A stretch of DNA of 64,000 nt, from positions 594,958 to 658,957 of the forward strand of contig JAMOUV010000010.1 in NCBI GenBank assembly GCA_027067965.1, read 5' to 3'. The position numbers and the translations under genes were made by a program. Source of the stretch: Flavobacteriales bacterium. GTDB taxonomy: Bacteria; Bacteroidota; Bacteroidia; Flavobacteriales; Flavobacteriaceae. Positions 36,519 through 45,882 of this stretch are shown piece by piece; position 1 is the stretch's first letter; every line of letters starts with the position of its first letter. The notes beneath the pieces are model-generated. The model was not told the DNA's origin. It made no database searches and saw only the letters and a program-made list of their open reading frames with translations.

Positions 36519-36552
36519 AAAAAATCCCTCCGTAATCAGGAGGGATTTTTTA
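36519..36552. terminator. Terminator of the ATP synthase operon, usable in both directions
   Basis: The stem AAAATCCCTCC/GGAGGGATTTT (36521-36531 and 36539-36549) has a GTAATCA loop, a T-run on the plus strand and an A-run on the left that serves the convergent FISUMP gene. Confidence 0.92.
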
Positions 36553-36616
36553 TTTATTTAAACGCTAAAAATTCCGGATTGCATACTAGGTATTAGGAAA
36601 ATAAAAATAAAACCTT

Positions 36617-37546
36617 TTAATCTTTCACGCATCTTATGCTAAATCCAAGGTTTTTAGCCCTGTGTTCTCTATAAACGCCTGCATCATTATACCATAACTC
36701 ACGTGTGTAAGGATTGCCATTTGATTCGGTAGAACTCCAAAAATATGCTCGATCATGTAAATTTATGAAATTTGTATTCCATTTTGCCCCTGCAGGCAAG
36801 GCATCAAAGCCACTACTTCCGAAATTATTTGACCCATTTTCCAGTGCTCCGTCATTCCATAAATCGGCTCTTGAAGCCATTTTACTTCCTTCATCACCAC
36901 CTCTACCACCAGTTTGATCGGCTTCCCATGAATTCATACCCAAAGTTATTTCCAAAGTTTTCCATTCATCATCGGTAGGAATATGCCAACCGGCCGGACA
37001 GATTCCCTGCGCACCGGGCGTAGTGGAATATTGCATGGCTTCATTCCATTGATAGAGCCCGCCGTAAATATCACAATTGGATTCTAAATCATTATAACAA
37101 TATTTCTCAATCGTTCCGTTATTGGTTTGATTGGAAGTACCATTAATCCTCGTTCCGATATTAAGGTTTTCGGCCATCCAACACTGATTTCCGATTTGAA
37201 CGGTGGCATATGCTTTCCCATCTCTACTATCCGTTAATTGATCACCACAGGAAAAATTAGTATTACCTCCCGTACCGGAATAAACGCCCAAGCATTCGGA
37301 CCATTGGGTTCCGTTAAAATAACGCATACAGTGCGAACTCAAGTCATATATCATTAAACCTTCAGCGGGATTCGCCACAGAACTGGTATCAGCTACACGG
37401 GGAGGTAAAAATCCCGTGTTGCTACTTTTTACTTCCAACATAGCGGAAGGATCTGGTGCCGATCCGTCATTATTAATTCCTACTTGTCCTACAGCATTTC
37501 CGGCAAAGAAGAGCATTAAGATAATTGCTATTGTTCTCATAAACAT
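36617..37546 (-). CDS. FISUMP domain secreted protein
   Basis: 309 residues with a signal peptide (MRTIAIILMLFFAGNAVGQ). After VGINNDGSAPDPSAMLEVKS (a common Bacteroidota secreted-protein start) comes the FISUMP (Fibrobacter succinogenes major paralogous) domain: DSRDGKAYATVQIGNQCWMAENL-type motif near 105-127, CPAGWHIPTDDEWKTLE near 185-201, YFWSST near 271-276 and a Cys-containing C-terminal end GFSIRCVKD. The domain is secreted or surface exposed with unknown role. It stands alone, next to a 419-bp AT-rich gap, and could be a late acquisition. Confidence 0.85.
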   Translation of the reverse strand: MFMRTIAIILMLFFAGNAVGQVGINNDGSAPDPSAMLEVKSSNTGFLPPRVADTSSVANPAEGLMIYDLSSHCMRYFNGTQWSECLGVYSGTGGNTNFSCGDQLTDSRDGKAYATVQIGNQCWMAENLNIGTRINGTSNQTNNGTIEKYCYNDLESNCDIYGGLYQWNEAMQYSTTPGAQGICPAGWHIPTDDEWKTLEITLGMNSWEADQTGGRGGDEGSKMASRADLWNDGALENGSNNFGSSGFDALPAGAKWNTNFINLHDRAYFWSSTESNGNPYTRELWYNDAGVYREHRAKNLGFSIRCVKD

Positions 37547-37965
37547 GTCTTTTAGGATGTAAAGATACTATTTTTTTAAAAATTAGTAAAATAATTATAA
37601 ATTCTAATAATTTAACATTTCATTAAATGCCCTGATATCTAATGGATTAAATGAAAAATTATCTTCCGTTTAATAAAATAATCCATGTTTAATTTAAAAA
37701 TACCACTTACTTCATTATGATTACAAATAATAGTTAGCACAAGGCCATTTACTTATATAATTAAATTCAATTACTTGTGTGTCAAATCATTATAAATAAA
37801 TTAAAAGGAAATTGAAGGAAACATCCGGACATGATATTACATTGTTTACCCATAAATTTTATAGGAAAAGGCATTTTAGATGAAGAAATATGTCTTAGTC
37901 ATTTATTAATTATCCAAAATGTTAAAAGAAAATTTAAATATTTCTCCACTCAAATCATTCGGGAT
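37547..37965. other. AT-rich intergenic region with no gene
   Basis: About 420 bp of strongly AT-rich sequence between the FISUMP gene and the 3' end of the protease gene. No coding frame, hairpin terminator or repeat stands out. A 72-codon open frame crosses into the protease gene on the opposite strand and has no support. Confidence 0.6.
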
Positions 37966-39384
37966 TTAATTAAAAATATATTTCACCACCTCGCCCCGCG
38001 CATTCATGATTTCCACCATCAATTGGCGGTTTTTGTATTGTTCGAATAACTGGCTAGCATCATCGACCGAATAGACAGGAATATTATTGATTTTTACGAT
38101 GATATTACCCGGTTCGATGCCATTGGCCAGCAATTGGCGATTGCGAATTTCCTGAATCATGACACCGTTTTTCAGTCCGAGACGCCTCAGATCTTTGGAA
38201 GAAACATTTTTAATTACAATTCCCAAGGGACGTACATATACCGAGTCGTATTTTTCCAGTACCACCGGAATGATTTCCACCGACCCGTTAGGATGAATGA
38301 TTTTTAATTTGATGCGCGAACCGGGGCTTTTCGTTTTCAAAAATCCCAATAATTCGGACATAGTGGTGATTTTTTGTCCGTTCATTCCGATAATAATATC
38401 TCCGGGACGAAGTCCGGCTCGATACGAAGAACTGTTTTTGTCCACGTCGCTAATCCAAATGCCTTCTGTTTGCGAGATGCCCAATTTTTTTGCTTTTTCG
38501 GCATCGAGTTCCACTCCGGAAATACCGATTTTACCTTTTTGAATGCTGCCGAATTCGATGATATCTTCGGTGATTTTCTTCACAATATTGGACGGTATGG
38601 CAAAAGAATAGCCGATATACGAGCCGGTCATACTGAAAATCATGGTATTGATTCCGACCAGTTCGCCATGCTGATTGACCAAAGCCCCGCCGCTATTGCC
38701 GGGATTGACCACTGCGTCGGTTTGAATAAAACTGTCTATTTTATTGGTTCCCTTGACATCACGTGCTTTGGCGCTCACAATACCGGCCGTTACCGTAGTG
38801 CCCAAATTAAAAGGATTACCGATAGCCAATACCCATTCGCCCAATTCCAAGCCATCGGAATCTCCGAAGACCATATACGGCAAACCGGTTGCATCGATTT
38901 TGAGCACGGCAATATCGTTTTGCGGGTCGATACCAACCACTTCGGCGCGATATTTTTGATGATTATTGAGGGTAACTTCCAATTCGGTGGCATCTTTTAT
39001 CACATGATAATTCGTGACAATGTATCCGTTTGGAGAAATGATAACACCCGAACCGGTTCCTTCTTGTTTGTAGGGTTGCCCTTGGCGGTATCCGTAATAA
39101 TATTCATATACCGGCACCACGATTTTGGTATTACGCACGTGCACCACGGCGTCTTTTGTTTTTTTGACCACTTCGGTAAAGTCGAAGGAGGCGGAAGGCA
39201 TCGTGGCATTTCCGCGGTAAGAAACAGGCGAGGAAGTTGCTTCCGTGCCCTCATTTTTTTCCGGTTGTTCCGCCAAGACGGTATCATGCCTTTCCTCGGG
39301 CCGTTGTTCCAAAAAAGAATAAGTTCCTATTGCTAAAATCGCTCCCAAAAATGCAGCCGAAAAATACCCGATTAATTTTTTCAT
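37966..39384 (-). CDS. Do/DegQ-type periplasmic serine protease
   Basis: 472 residues with an N-terminal membrane anchor or signal (about 4-24). The trypsin-like domain shows the full triad: His127 (TNYHV), Asp157 (NDIAVLKID) and Ser231 (NPGNSGGALV). Two PDZ domains follow (about 265-375 and 380-470). This is the HtrA architecture: an envelope protease and chaperone for misfolded proteins. In many Flavobacteriia this gene neighbours mltG, as here, where mltG is divergent. Confidence 0.95.
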   Translation of the reverse strand: MKKLIGYFSAAFLGAILAIGTYSFLEQRPEERHDTVLAEQPEKNEGTEATSSPVSYRGNATMPSASFDFTEVVKKTKDAVVHVRNTKIVVPVYEYYYGYRQGQPYKQEGTGSGVIISPNGYIVTNYHVIKDATELEVTLNNHQKYRAEVVGIDPQNDIAVLKIDATGLPYMVFGDSDGLELGEWVLAIGNPFNLGTTVTAGIVSAKARDVKGTNKIDSFIQTDAVVNPGNSGGALVNQHGELVGINTMIFSMTGSYIGYSFAIPSNIVKKITEDIIEFGSIQKGKIGISGVELDAEKAKKLGISQTEGIWISDVDKNSSSYRAGLRPGDIIIGMNGQKITTMSELLGFLKTKSPGSRIKLKIIHPNGSVEIIPVVLEKYDSVYVRPLGIVIKNVSSKDLRRLGLKNGVMIQEIRNRQLLANGIEPGNIIVKINNIPVYSVDDASQLFEQYKNRQLMVEIMNARGEVVKYIFN

Positions 39385-39491
39385 ATTCTTAAAGGTTTGA
39401 TGTCAAGTGATAACGCAAAAAACATACCATTAGTATGGAATGGTAAATTTACAAATAAATAAATGTTTTATCTTTACCGGATAAAAATTAA

Positions 39492-40511
39492 ATGTTGAAA
39501 AAAACCATTGTAATATTATTTTTTTTGTTGGCAATTGCCATATTGTCAGGTTATTATATTATTTTCGTGCCGAATGTCACCTCCGGTGAAGCGGTGATTA
39601 CCGTAGAACCCGGAACGGATTTTCAAGGTTTGGTGAAGAAGATAAAACCCCATGTGAAATCCGTCAAAACTTTTGAAATAACCGCCAAATTAAAACGATT
39701 CAAAAAGCCCAAACCGGGTAAGTATCTCATTGTAAAAGGAATGAATAACAATGAGTTGGTCAATCTTTTTCGATCGGGCAAACAATTGGAAATTGATGTC
39801 ACATTTAATAACGTAGATTCCTTGGCGGAATTGGCGGGTAAAATTTCCCGGTACATTACGGCCGATTCCTCGGAACTGATAAAGGCCTTTACGGACAAAA
39901 AATTTTTAAAAAAGCACGGGTTTAACGAACAGACGGCCCTGTTGATGTATATTCCGAATACATACCGTTTTTTTTATACCACCGATGCGGAACAATTTCG
40001 TGACCGCATGCTTCGGGAATACAAAAAGTTTTGGAATGACCGGCGGCGAGCCCAAGCAAAAAAAATCGGTTTAACACCGGTAGAAGTAGGAATTTTGGCT
40101 TCCATTGTCAAAAAAGAATCTGTCAAACGCTCGGAAAAACCCATTATTGCCGGAGTCTATCTGAATCGATTGAAAAAGGGCATGAAACTCGAAGCGGACC
40201 CTACATCGGTTTATGCCTATAAATTGGCAACCGGCGATACCACTACCGTTCGTCGTGTGTTAAACAAACACATTCAAATAGATAATCCTTATAATACTTA
40301 TATGTATCCCGGATTGCCTCCCGGCCCCATTACCATGCCCGATATCGAAGATATCGAAGCGGTTTTACAACCGCGTCCACACGATTATTTATTCTTCTCG
40401 GCCGATCCGAAAAGACCCGGCTATCACTTGTTTGCACGTAATTATTCCGAACATATGCGCAATGCAAATGCCTATCGCCGGTATCTCAATAATCAAAAAA
40501 TAATGAGGTAA
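39492..40511 (+). CDS. mltG: Endolytic transglycosylase MltG
   Basis: 339 residues. An N-terminal membrane anchor (about 5-27), a LysM-like subdomain and the YceG catalytic domain. The active-site region reads ILASIVKKES (201-210), with the conserved Glu209; the downstream GVYLNRLKKGMKLEADPTSVY and YNTYMYPGLPPGPI are diagnostic. MltG cleaves nascent glycan strands and is thought to set their length. The usual first Glu of SIVEKE is Lys here; related Bacteroidota sequences often have Gln at that place, so activity is likely kept. Confidence 0.95.
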   Translation: MLKKTIVILFFLLAIAILSGYYIIFVPNVTSGEAVITVEPGTDFQGLVKKIKPHVKSVKTFEITAKLKRFKKPKPGKYLIVKGMNNNELVNLFRSGKQLEIDVTFNNVDSLAELAGKISRYITADSSELIKAFTDKKFLKKHGFNEQTALLMYIPNTYRFFYTTDAEQFRDRMLREYKKFWNDRRRAQAKKIGLTPVEVGILASIVKKESVKRSEKPIIAGVYLNRLKKGMKLEADPTSVYAYKLATGDTTTVRRVLNKHIQIDNPYNTYMYPGLPPGPITMPDIEDIEAVLQPRPHDYLFFSADPKRPGYHLFARNYSEHMRNANAYRRYLNNQKIMR

Positions 40512-40547
40512 AATCCGGCCGGAAAATTCGATTTAATAAAAATTTCA

Positions 40548-40555
40548 TATCTTTG
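40548..40555 (+). promoter_or_regulatory. Putative -7 element of the muramidase-like gene
   Basis: TATCTTTG fits TAnnTTTG, with TTCG at 40527-40530 as a one-mismatch -33 at 17 bp spacing. Transcription would start at about 40561, at the base of the leader hairpin. Confidence 0.6.
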
Positions 40556-40556
40556 C

Positions 40557-40600
40557 GGTCGTTTTTTTGCAAAATGGTATATTTTTTGCAATAAACGGCC
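40557..40600 (+). promoter_or_regulatory. Long 5'-leader hairpin before the muramidase-like gene
   Basis: GGTCGTTT at 40557-40564 pairs with AAACGGCC at 40593-40600 (one T-G), and inside it TTGCAAAA at 40567-40574 pairs with TTTTGCAA at 40584-40591, leaving a 9-nt loop. It spans most of the leader. Confidence 0.55.
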
Positions 40601-40616
40601 TGAAAAATTATGGAAA

Positions 40617-41252
40617 ATGAAAAATAAAAGCATATACATATTCTTCAGTGCTCTTATATTGGCCATTTTTTGGCTGTCATTGAGAGGGCTGATGAAAGAA
40701 CAACATACACCGGTGGTTTATGATATGCCGGTGGTAGGACACCGTCCGGCTGTTTTTCCCAAATGGAAAGACGAAACGGTGGTCGATTTAAACAAACCCT
40801 CGTTTAGAATACCGGCGGTGGGAAGAGATTTTGTAGGTTTTAAAGAAGCATTGGCCTTCAATGAATCCGGAAGGCGATATCATATTATCAATAAATTGGG
40901 ATATCTGGGAAAATATCAATTCGGAATGGGCACATTGCGTGCCTTGAATATGAATGTAACCTACAAGGAATTTTTGAAAAATCCGCAATTGCAGGAAGAG
41001 GCATTCAAGCGGTATGTAAAAGAAAATCGTAAGATATTGGCCAAAGAAATCAAGCGGTATAACGGACGTTACTTAAAAGGCATTAAAATTACCGAATCAG
41101 GCATCTTGGCGGCCGCCCATTTGGCGGGAGCCGGTGCAGTTCAAAAATTCTTACGTTCCGGCGGAAAAGAATCTTCAACCGATGCTTTCGGAACCCGTGT
41201 GGAAGACTATTTGCAAAGGTTTTCGGGTTATGATTTAAGTGAAATCCGGTAA
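40617..41252 (+). CDS. Peptidoglycan-binding/muramidase-like membrane-anchored protein
   Basis: 211 residues with an N-terminal membrane anchor (residues 5-21). The C-terminal 140 residues have FVGFKEALAFNESGRRYHIINKLGYLGKYQFG-type residues (Glu in AFNESGR near 83) and ESGILAAAHLAGAGAVQKFL near 162-181. Together with DAFGTRVEDYLQRFSGYDL these look like a lysozyme-type muramidase seen in Flavobacteriia, often annotated as a LysM peptidoglycan-binding protein although no LysM is visible here. A 5-codon out-of-frame ATG at 40610 overlaps the start, which is ATG 40617. It follows mltG, so it may act on the same wall. Confidence 0.72.
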   Translation: MKNKSIYIFFSALILAIFWLSLRGLMKEQHTPVVYDMPVVGHRPAVFPKWKDETVVDLNKPSFRIPAVGRDFVGFKEALAFNESGRRYHIINKLGYLGKYQFGMGTLRALNMNVTYKEFLKNPQLQEEAFKRYVKENRKILAKEIKRYNGRYLKGIKITESGILAAAHLAGAGAVQKFLRSGGKESSTDAFGTRVEDYLQRFSGYDLSEIR

Positions 41253-41279
41253 ATAAAGACAATCACGTTTAAATAAAAC

Positions 41280-41304
41280 TTAGACCCTTCGGGGTCTTTT
41301 TTTA
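41280..41304 (+). terminator. Rho-independent terminator after the muramidase-like gene
   Basis: The stem AGACCC/GGGTCT (41282-41287 and 41292-41297) has a TTCG loop and a T7 run. Confidence 0.92.
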
Positions 41305-41433
41305 TTTTGCTAGGTTTGTGCCGTGTATGGACTTTCTTTTTTTTAGTTGGTTATATGAAACGTGTTAATAATTGAAAAAATTAATCCTTTTATTCTCTCA
41401 TTATCGCTTCCCCTATCTTGAAGATTCATCTAA

Positions 41434-42228
41434 TCATTTCACTTCCATTTTGACCATATATCCTTCATGATTTCTTACATTCAACACCTTGCCATCTTCA
41501 AAAATTAAATATTGTCCTTTGATGCCGGTTAATTTTCCTTCGTATTCTTTTTGTTTATCCAATTTGATTGAACTTACTTTCGGAGGATAAGAAACAACCG
41601 GATATTTGAATTTATACCATAAGGGTTTTTCCAAAATATAGGGCTGTGTTTCAGCGGGAATATAAGGTTTTAGCATTTCGAAAACTTCAAATAAATTACC
41701 CGGAGAAATTTGTTCGGTAAGCATCTGTCTCCAACCCGTTTTGTCGCTTACATGCGCTTTGAGAGCCACTTCTGTAATGCCTGCAAGATAGCGATTGGGT
41801 GTTTCCAAAATAACCAAGGCCTCATCCGCTCCTTGATCGATCCACCGGTTGGGTACTTGTGATTGGCGTGTGACGCCAACTTTAATACCGGATGTTTTGG
41901 CCAAATAAACATAATGCGGCTGAAGTTGCATCTTTTTTTCAAATTCCAAGTCTCGGTCTTCCACTCCTTCGTGTGCTTTGCTCAATTCCGGGTGAACGAT
42001 CCAATCTCCCGCTTGCGGCGATTCAAAATAACATTTCTTACACATTCCCATCCGGAAAATGGGCTCGTCGCTTCCGCAAATTTTACATTCATAACCGGTG
42101 TGGATTATTTTTATATTTTTCTGTAGCAATTCATTCACGATGATAAAATCCGTTCCGGTATCCAAATAATAACGTACCGGTTCGGTTGGCTCGGCGTCCA
42201 TTTTGGATAACACAAAATCCAAATTCAT
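41434..42228 (-). CDS. DUF2797 protein with CxxC zinc-finger-like motif and GIY-YIG-like core
   Basis: 264 residues. Four cysteines in two CxxC pairs (C48/C51 and C63/C66, in ECKICG and MCKKCYF) form a likely zinc ribbon. A segment YVYLAKTSGIKVGVTR (106-121) resembles a GIY-YIG beta hairpin, as reported for DUF2797. The family is of unknown function. It is divergent from GH3 with 41 bp between, a pairing I recall from flavobacterial genomes. Confidence 0.8.
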   Translation of the reverse strand: MNLDFVLSKMDAEPTEPVRYYLDTGTDFIIVNELLQKNIKIIHTGYECKICGSDEPIFRMGMCKKCYFESPQAGDWIVHPELSKAHEGVEDRDLEFEKKMQLQPHYVYLAKTSGIKVGVTRQSQVPNRWIDQGADEALVILETPNRYLAGITEVALKAHVSDKTGWRQMLTEQISPGNLFEVFEMLKPYIPAETQPYILEKPLWYKFKYPVVSYPPKVSSIKLDKQKEYEGKLTGIKGQYLIFEDGKVLNVRNHEGYMVKMEVK

Positions 42229-42269
42229 ATTATTTCATTAATTTTACTTGGGATAAAGATACGAAAAGA

Positions 42270-43793
42270 ATGATTTCCCCCCTTTTAAATTCCTTAGTTC
42301 AGTTTTTAACCTCGGCTCGCAGGAAGCGAATCGAGCAGAATTATTTTCAACATCCTGTGGCCACCCAATATGAAGAGCTCGATAAATTATTAAAACTTGC
42401 GGCCCATACCGAATTCGGACAAAAACACGGATTCTCCACCATAGCCGATTCCGAAGAATTCGCCGCTCGTGTGCCTTTAAACGATTATTCCATCTTGCAA
42501 CCGGATATCGAACGGATGATGCGGGGTGAAAAGGATGTGTTATGGCGCGGAAAAATAAAATGGTATGCCCAATCGAGCGGAACCACTTCAAGCAGAAGTA
42601 AATTTATACCGATTTCCGATGAGATATTGGAGCGCAATCATTTTCAAGGCGGTAAAGACATGTTGATGTTTTATTTGGAAAACGTGCCCGATTCCAAATT
42701 GCTCCGCGGCAAATCTTTAAAACTCGGCGGAACGGTCCGCTATGATAAAGAAAGAAATATCCATATCGGCGATTTGTCGGGAATTATGATTAACCGTTTG
42801 CCTTTTTGGGCTGAGTATCAAAGTACCCCGGACGAACAAATTGCTTTAATACCCGATTGGGAAGAAAAAATACGGCGAATTATTGCATCGGCGGCCAAAC
42901 AGGACGTGCGTTCGTTGATTGGCATTCCTTCCTGGTTTCAGACTTTATTAACCGGTATTTTGCAACATTACCGGATAGATTACATCAAAGAAATATGGCC
43001 GGGATTGGAAGTGTTTTTTCACGGCGGCATTCATTTCGAACCTTATCGCGAAGGATTTAAAGAAATGATTGGCGGAGATGGAATCCGGTATATGGAGGTT
43101 TATAATGCATCGGAAGGTTTTTTCGGATTTCAAAACGATTTAAGCAAAAACGAGTTTTTGCTAACGATCGATTATTTGAATTATTTTGAATTTATACCCA
43201 TGGACAAATTCGACGGGCTTCATTCAAAGGAGGTTATACCTTTGGAAGGCATCAAAACGGGTGTCAATTATGCCATGGTAATCAGCAATGCCTCGGGATT
43301 ATGGCGTTATATTATCGGTGACACCGTGAAATTTACTTCCGTCAAGCCCTATCAATTTATTATTACGGGTCGTACCAAACATTTTATAAATATCGTGGGC
43401 GAAGAAGTCATTGTGGATAATGCGGAAAAGGCCTTGCGACAGGCGGCAAAAAAACACGGGGCCGTCATACGGAATTACACCGTGGCACCGGTCTTTATGC
43501 GAGGAAATGAGAAAGGGGCCCATGAATGGTTGATTGAATTTGAAAAACCACCGGCTGATTTACAAGCATTTCGTGAGGATTTGGATAAAGCGTTGATGCA
43601 AATTAATTCCGATTATGAAGTCAAACGAAAAAATGACATTTCCCTGAAAATGCCCTTGGTTCACCGGGCAAGACAAGGACTTTTTGAAGCATGGCTTAAA
43701 AAACACGGAAAACTCGGCGGACAACATAAAATTCCCCGGCTTTCGCAAAATCGCGATTTAATCGAAGAGTTGTTGGAAATAAACAAAAGTTGA
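42270..43793 (+). CDS. GH3 auxin-responsive promoter family protein
   Basis: 507 residues matching the GH3 acyl-acid amido-synthetase fold (ANL superfamily). QSSGTTSSRSKFIPIS near 107-122 is the ATP-binding loop; EVYNASEGFFGFQ near 276-288 is the second nucleotide motif; GRTKHFINIVGEEV near 368-381 precedes the C-terminal domain. In plants GH3 conjugates amino acids to hormones; the bacterial substrate is unknown. The ATG at 42270 is preferred: the frame runs upstream to 42186 into the DUF2797 gene. Confidence 0.85.
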   Translation: MISPLLNSLVQFLTSARRKRIEQNYFQHPVATQYEELDKLLKLAAHTEFGQKHGFSTIADSEEFAARVPLNDYSILQPDIERMMRGEKDVLWRGKIKWYAQSSGTTSSRSKFIPISDEILERNHFQGGKDMLMFYLENVPDSKLLRGKSLKLGGTVRYDKERNIHIGDLSGIMINRLPFWAEYQSTPDEQIALIPDWEEKIRRIIASAAKQDVRSLIGIPSWFQTLLTGILQHYRIDYIKEIWPGLEVFFHGGIHFEPYREGFKEMIGGDGIRYMEVYNASEGFFGFQNDLSKNEFLLTIDYLNYFEFIPMDKFDGLHSKEVIPLEGIKTGVNYAMVISNASGLWRYIIGDTVKFTSVKPYQFIITGRTKHFINIVGEEVIVDNAEKALRQAAKKHGAVIRNYTVAPVFMRGNEKGAHEWLIEFEKPPADLQAFREDLDKALMQINSDYEVKRKNDISLKMPLVHRARQGLFEAWLKKHGKLGGQHKIPRLSQNRDLIEELLEINKS

Positions 43794-43927
43794 TGTTCTT
43801 AAAACCTTCGCTTATAACGAAATACCGGAACGAATGGAATTTTAATATAAATAAGAGAAAAAAAATCAGGTTATGTGAATTTTAATTATCTTTTATGTAA
43901 ATTGAAATTCCAAATGAATAAAAAGTC

Positions 43928-45199
43928 ATGAGCAAAAAGTTAAAATATTTTATAGCGGCCGGAATCGGTCTTATTATTCTCTTGACAATCTTATCCAAAG
44001 CCGGTGTGTTTGGAAATGCGGATGATGCCAAGAAGGTGCGCACGGCGAAGGTCGAACGAAAGGATATTACCGAAAGCATTATTGCTTCCGGCATCATTCA
44101 ACCGGAAAAGGAAGTGAAAATTTCATCGGAAGTATCGGGCGAAATCGTGGAATTGCCCGTTCATGAAGGACAAGCAATAAAGAAAGGACAATTATTGGTG
44201 CGTATTAACCCCGATTTGTACCAATCGGCATATGAGCGGGCAAAGGCCGCCTTGTCCAATGCGCTATCGGCCTTGCATCAACAAAAAGTCCGTATGCAAT
44301 TGGCCGCCACCGAATTTAAACGTAATAAACAACTTTTTGAAAAAGGTATTATTGCTCAAGCCGAATATCAACAGTCCGAGACCAATTATAAAGTAGCCCG
44401 TGCCGCCTATCAATCGGCTAAATTTCAAGTCGAAAGCGCAAGGGCGGGCGTCAAAGAGGCGAAAGACAATTTAAAACGAACCGAAATATACGCCCCCATC
44501 TCAGGTACCTTGACCCGGCTCAATGTGGAAGAAGGCGAAAGGGTAGTGGGTACCAAACAAATGGCGGGAACGGAAATTTTGCGTATAGCCGATTTGGACC
44601 GCATGGAGGTCTTGACCGATGTGAATGAAAACGATATTGTCAAAGTGCAATTAAATGACAGCGCCCGGGTGGAAATCGAGGCCTTTCCGGGAAGAAAATT
44701 CAAAGGCGTGGTGACGGAAATAGCCAATTCGGCCGAATCTCAAAATACGGTCACCGACCAAACGGTCAATTTCAAAGTAAAAATCGGTATTTTAAAAGAA
44801 TCATACGAAGATTTGCTCAAAAACAAACCGGCCGGTTATTCGCCTTTCCGCCCCGGCATGACCGCCAGTGTGGAAATTATTACGAATAAAAAACAAAATG
44901 TACTGGCCGTGCCCATTATGGCCGTCACCATTCGAAAAGACAGTACCGATACCGAACGGGAAACCGTTTTTTTGTATGAGGATGGCACTGCCCGGCGCCG
45001 TTTTGTTAAAACGGGAATTCAAGATGAAGAAAATATAGAAATTATAGAAGGACTCGAGGAAGGACAAGTGATTATTACCGGCCCGTTTAAGTTAATTTCC
45101 AAGGAACTTAAAGACGGCGATAAAGTAAAATCCGAAGATAAAAGTAAGGGGAAGGCAAATAAGAAAAACAAGAAAAACAGGAAACATAAAAAAGATTAA
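43928..45199 (+). CDS. HlyD/MacA-type periplasmic adaptor protein
   Basis: 423 residues. One N-terminal membrane anchor (about 7-22), then barrel-sandwich lipoyl halves (EVSGEIVELPVHEGQAIKKGQLLVRINPDLY region near 71-98), a long alpha hairpin (about 100-180), and a beta-barrel plus membrane-proximal domain (RPGMTASVEIIT near 310-321). The extreme Lys-rich C-terminal tail (last ~25 residues) is unusual. It would bridge an inner-membrane ABC or RND pump to an outer-membrane channel; no pump or channel gene follows, since a deacetylase starts 1 bp later. Confidence 0.9.
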   Translation: MSKKLKYFIAAGIGLIILLTILSKAGVFGNADDAKKVRTAKVERKDITESIIASGIIQPEKEVKISSEVSGEIVELPVHEGQAIKKGQLLVRINPDLYQSAYERAKAALSNALSALHQQKVRMQLAATEFKRNKQLFEKGIIAQAEYQQSETNYKVARAAYQSAKFQVESARAGVKEAKDNLKRTEIYAPISGTLTRLNVEEGERVVGTKQMAGTEILRIADLDRMEVLTDVNENDIVKVQLNDSARVEIEAFPGRKFKGVVTEIANSAESQNTVTDQTVNFKVKIGILKESYEDLLKNKPAGYSPFRPGMTASVEIITNKKQNVLAVPIMAVTIRKDSTDTERETVFLYEDGTARRRFVKTGIQDEENIEIIEGLEEGQVIITGPFKLISKELKDGDKVKSEDKSKGKANKKNKKNRKHKKD

Positions 45200-45200
45200 G

Positions 45201-45842
45201 TTGAAATTATTTCATCCATATACCTTTCCAACTTTTTTTTCCGCTTTTTTTTCTCCGGCTGTTTTCGAATATACTCAAGAAAAATCACGCATTTTCCTTA
45301 CTTTCGATGACGGTCCCACCCCTGAGGTGACGCAATACGTATTGGATTTATTGGCGCAATATCAAATGCGTGCTTCTTTTTTTGTTATAGGAGATAAAAT
45401 TCAACAACATAAAGAAATCCTACACCGAGTCAAAGAGGGCGGTCATTTGATTGGCAATCATACTTATCGTCATTTGAATGCATGGAAAACGCCGCAACGG
45501 GTATATATGGCGGATATCGAAAAAACGGCCGAATTACTTCAATCGTCGGGCTTGTCCGATGGGAAAATTTTTCGTCCGCCTTACGGAAAAATCACGCCCC
45601 GAACGGTCAAACGTTTGCATGCGGCGGGCTACCGGGTCGTAATGTGGAAACATTTGAGTTTGGATTATAATCCGAAAGTGAATCCGGCACGTTCGCTCGA
45701 TATATTAAAAAAACGTATCAAACCCGGTGATATCATTGTTTTTCATGATAGCGAAAAGGCATTTTCTTCTTTAAAAATTATTTTGCCGGATTTGTTGGCA
45801 TTTATGGCTGCGCGCGGTTGGCATTCGGACCGGCTGCCGTAA
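45201..45842 (+). CDS. NodB-type polysaccharide deacetylase
   Basis: 213 residues; starts with TTG at 45201, immediately after the adaptor stop codon; no ATG lies upstream of the catalytic motif. The NodB domain has TFDDGPTP (34-41, with Asp36 and Asp37), the metal-binding His pair in GNHTYRH (85-91), RPPYGK near 124-129 and the HDS motif near 183. These enzymes remove N-acetyl groups from peptidoglycan or polysaccharide. The substrate is not settled; a surface polysaccharide role would fit the neighbouring RemB-like gene. Confidence 0.92.
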   Translation: MKLFHPYTFPTFFSAFFSPAVFEYTQEKSRIFLTFDDGPTPEVTQYVLDLLAQYQMRASFFVIGDKIQQHKEILHRVKEGGHLIGNHTYRHLNAWKTPQRVYMADIEKTAELLQSSGLSDGKIFRPPYGKITPRTVKRLHAAGYRVVMWKHLSLDYNPKVNPARSLDILKKRIKPGDIIVFHDSEKAFSSLKIILPDLLAFMAARGWHSDRLP

Positions 45843-45882
45843 TTTGAATTTTTATGCTTAAACTTGTATAAAATTTAATAAA

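Noticed and set aside
37831..38049. 72-codon plus-strand frame in the AT-rich gap
   Set aside because: It overlaps the 3' end of the protease gene antisense and has no ribosome-binding, family or composition support.
38374..39336. 320-codon open frame on the plus strand opposite the Do-type protease gene
   Set aside because: It lies wholly antisense to a protease with an intact catalytic triad; its product has no family motif and is His/Ile/Phe-rich in the way reverse-strand shadows are.
39423..39444. Overlapping inverted repeats CATAC/GTATG and ACCATT/AATGGT upstream of mltG
   Set aside because: Both arms are only 5-6 bp in AT-rich DNA; too weak to call an operator.
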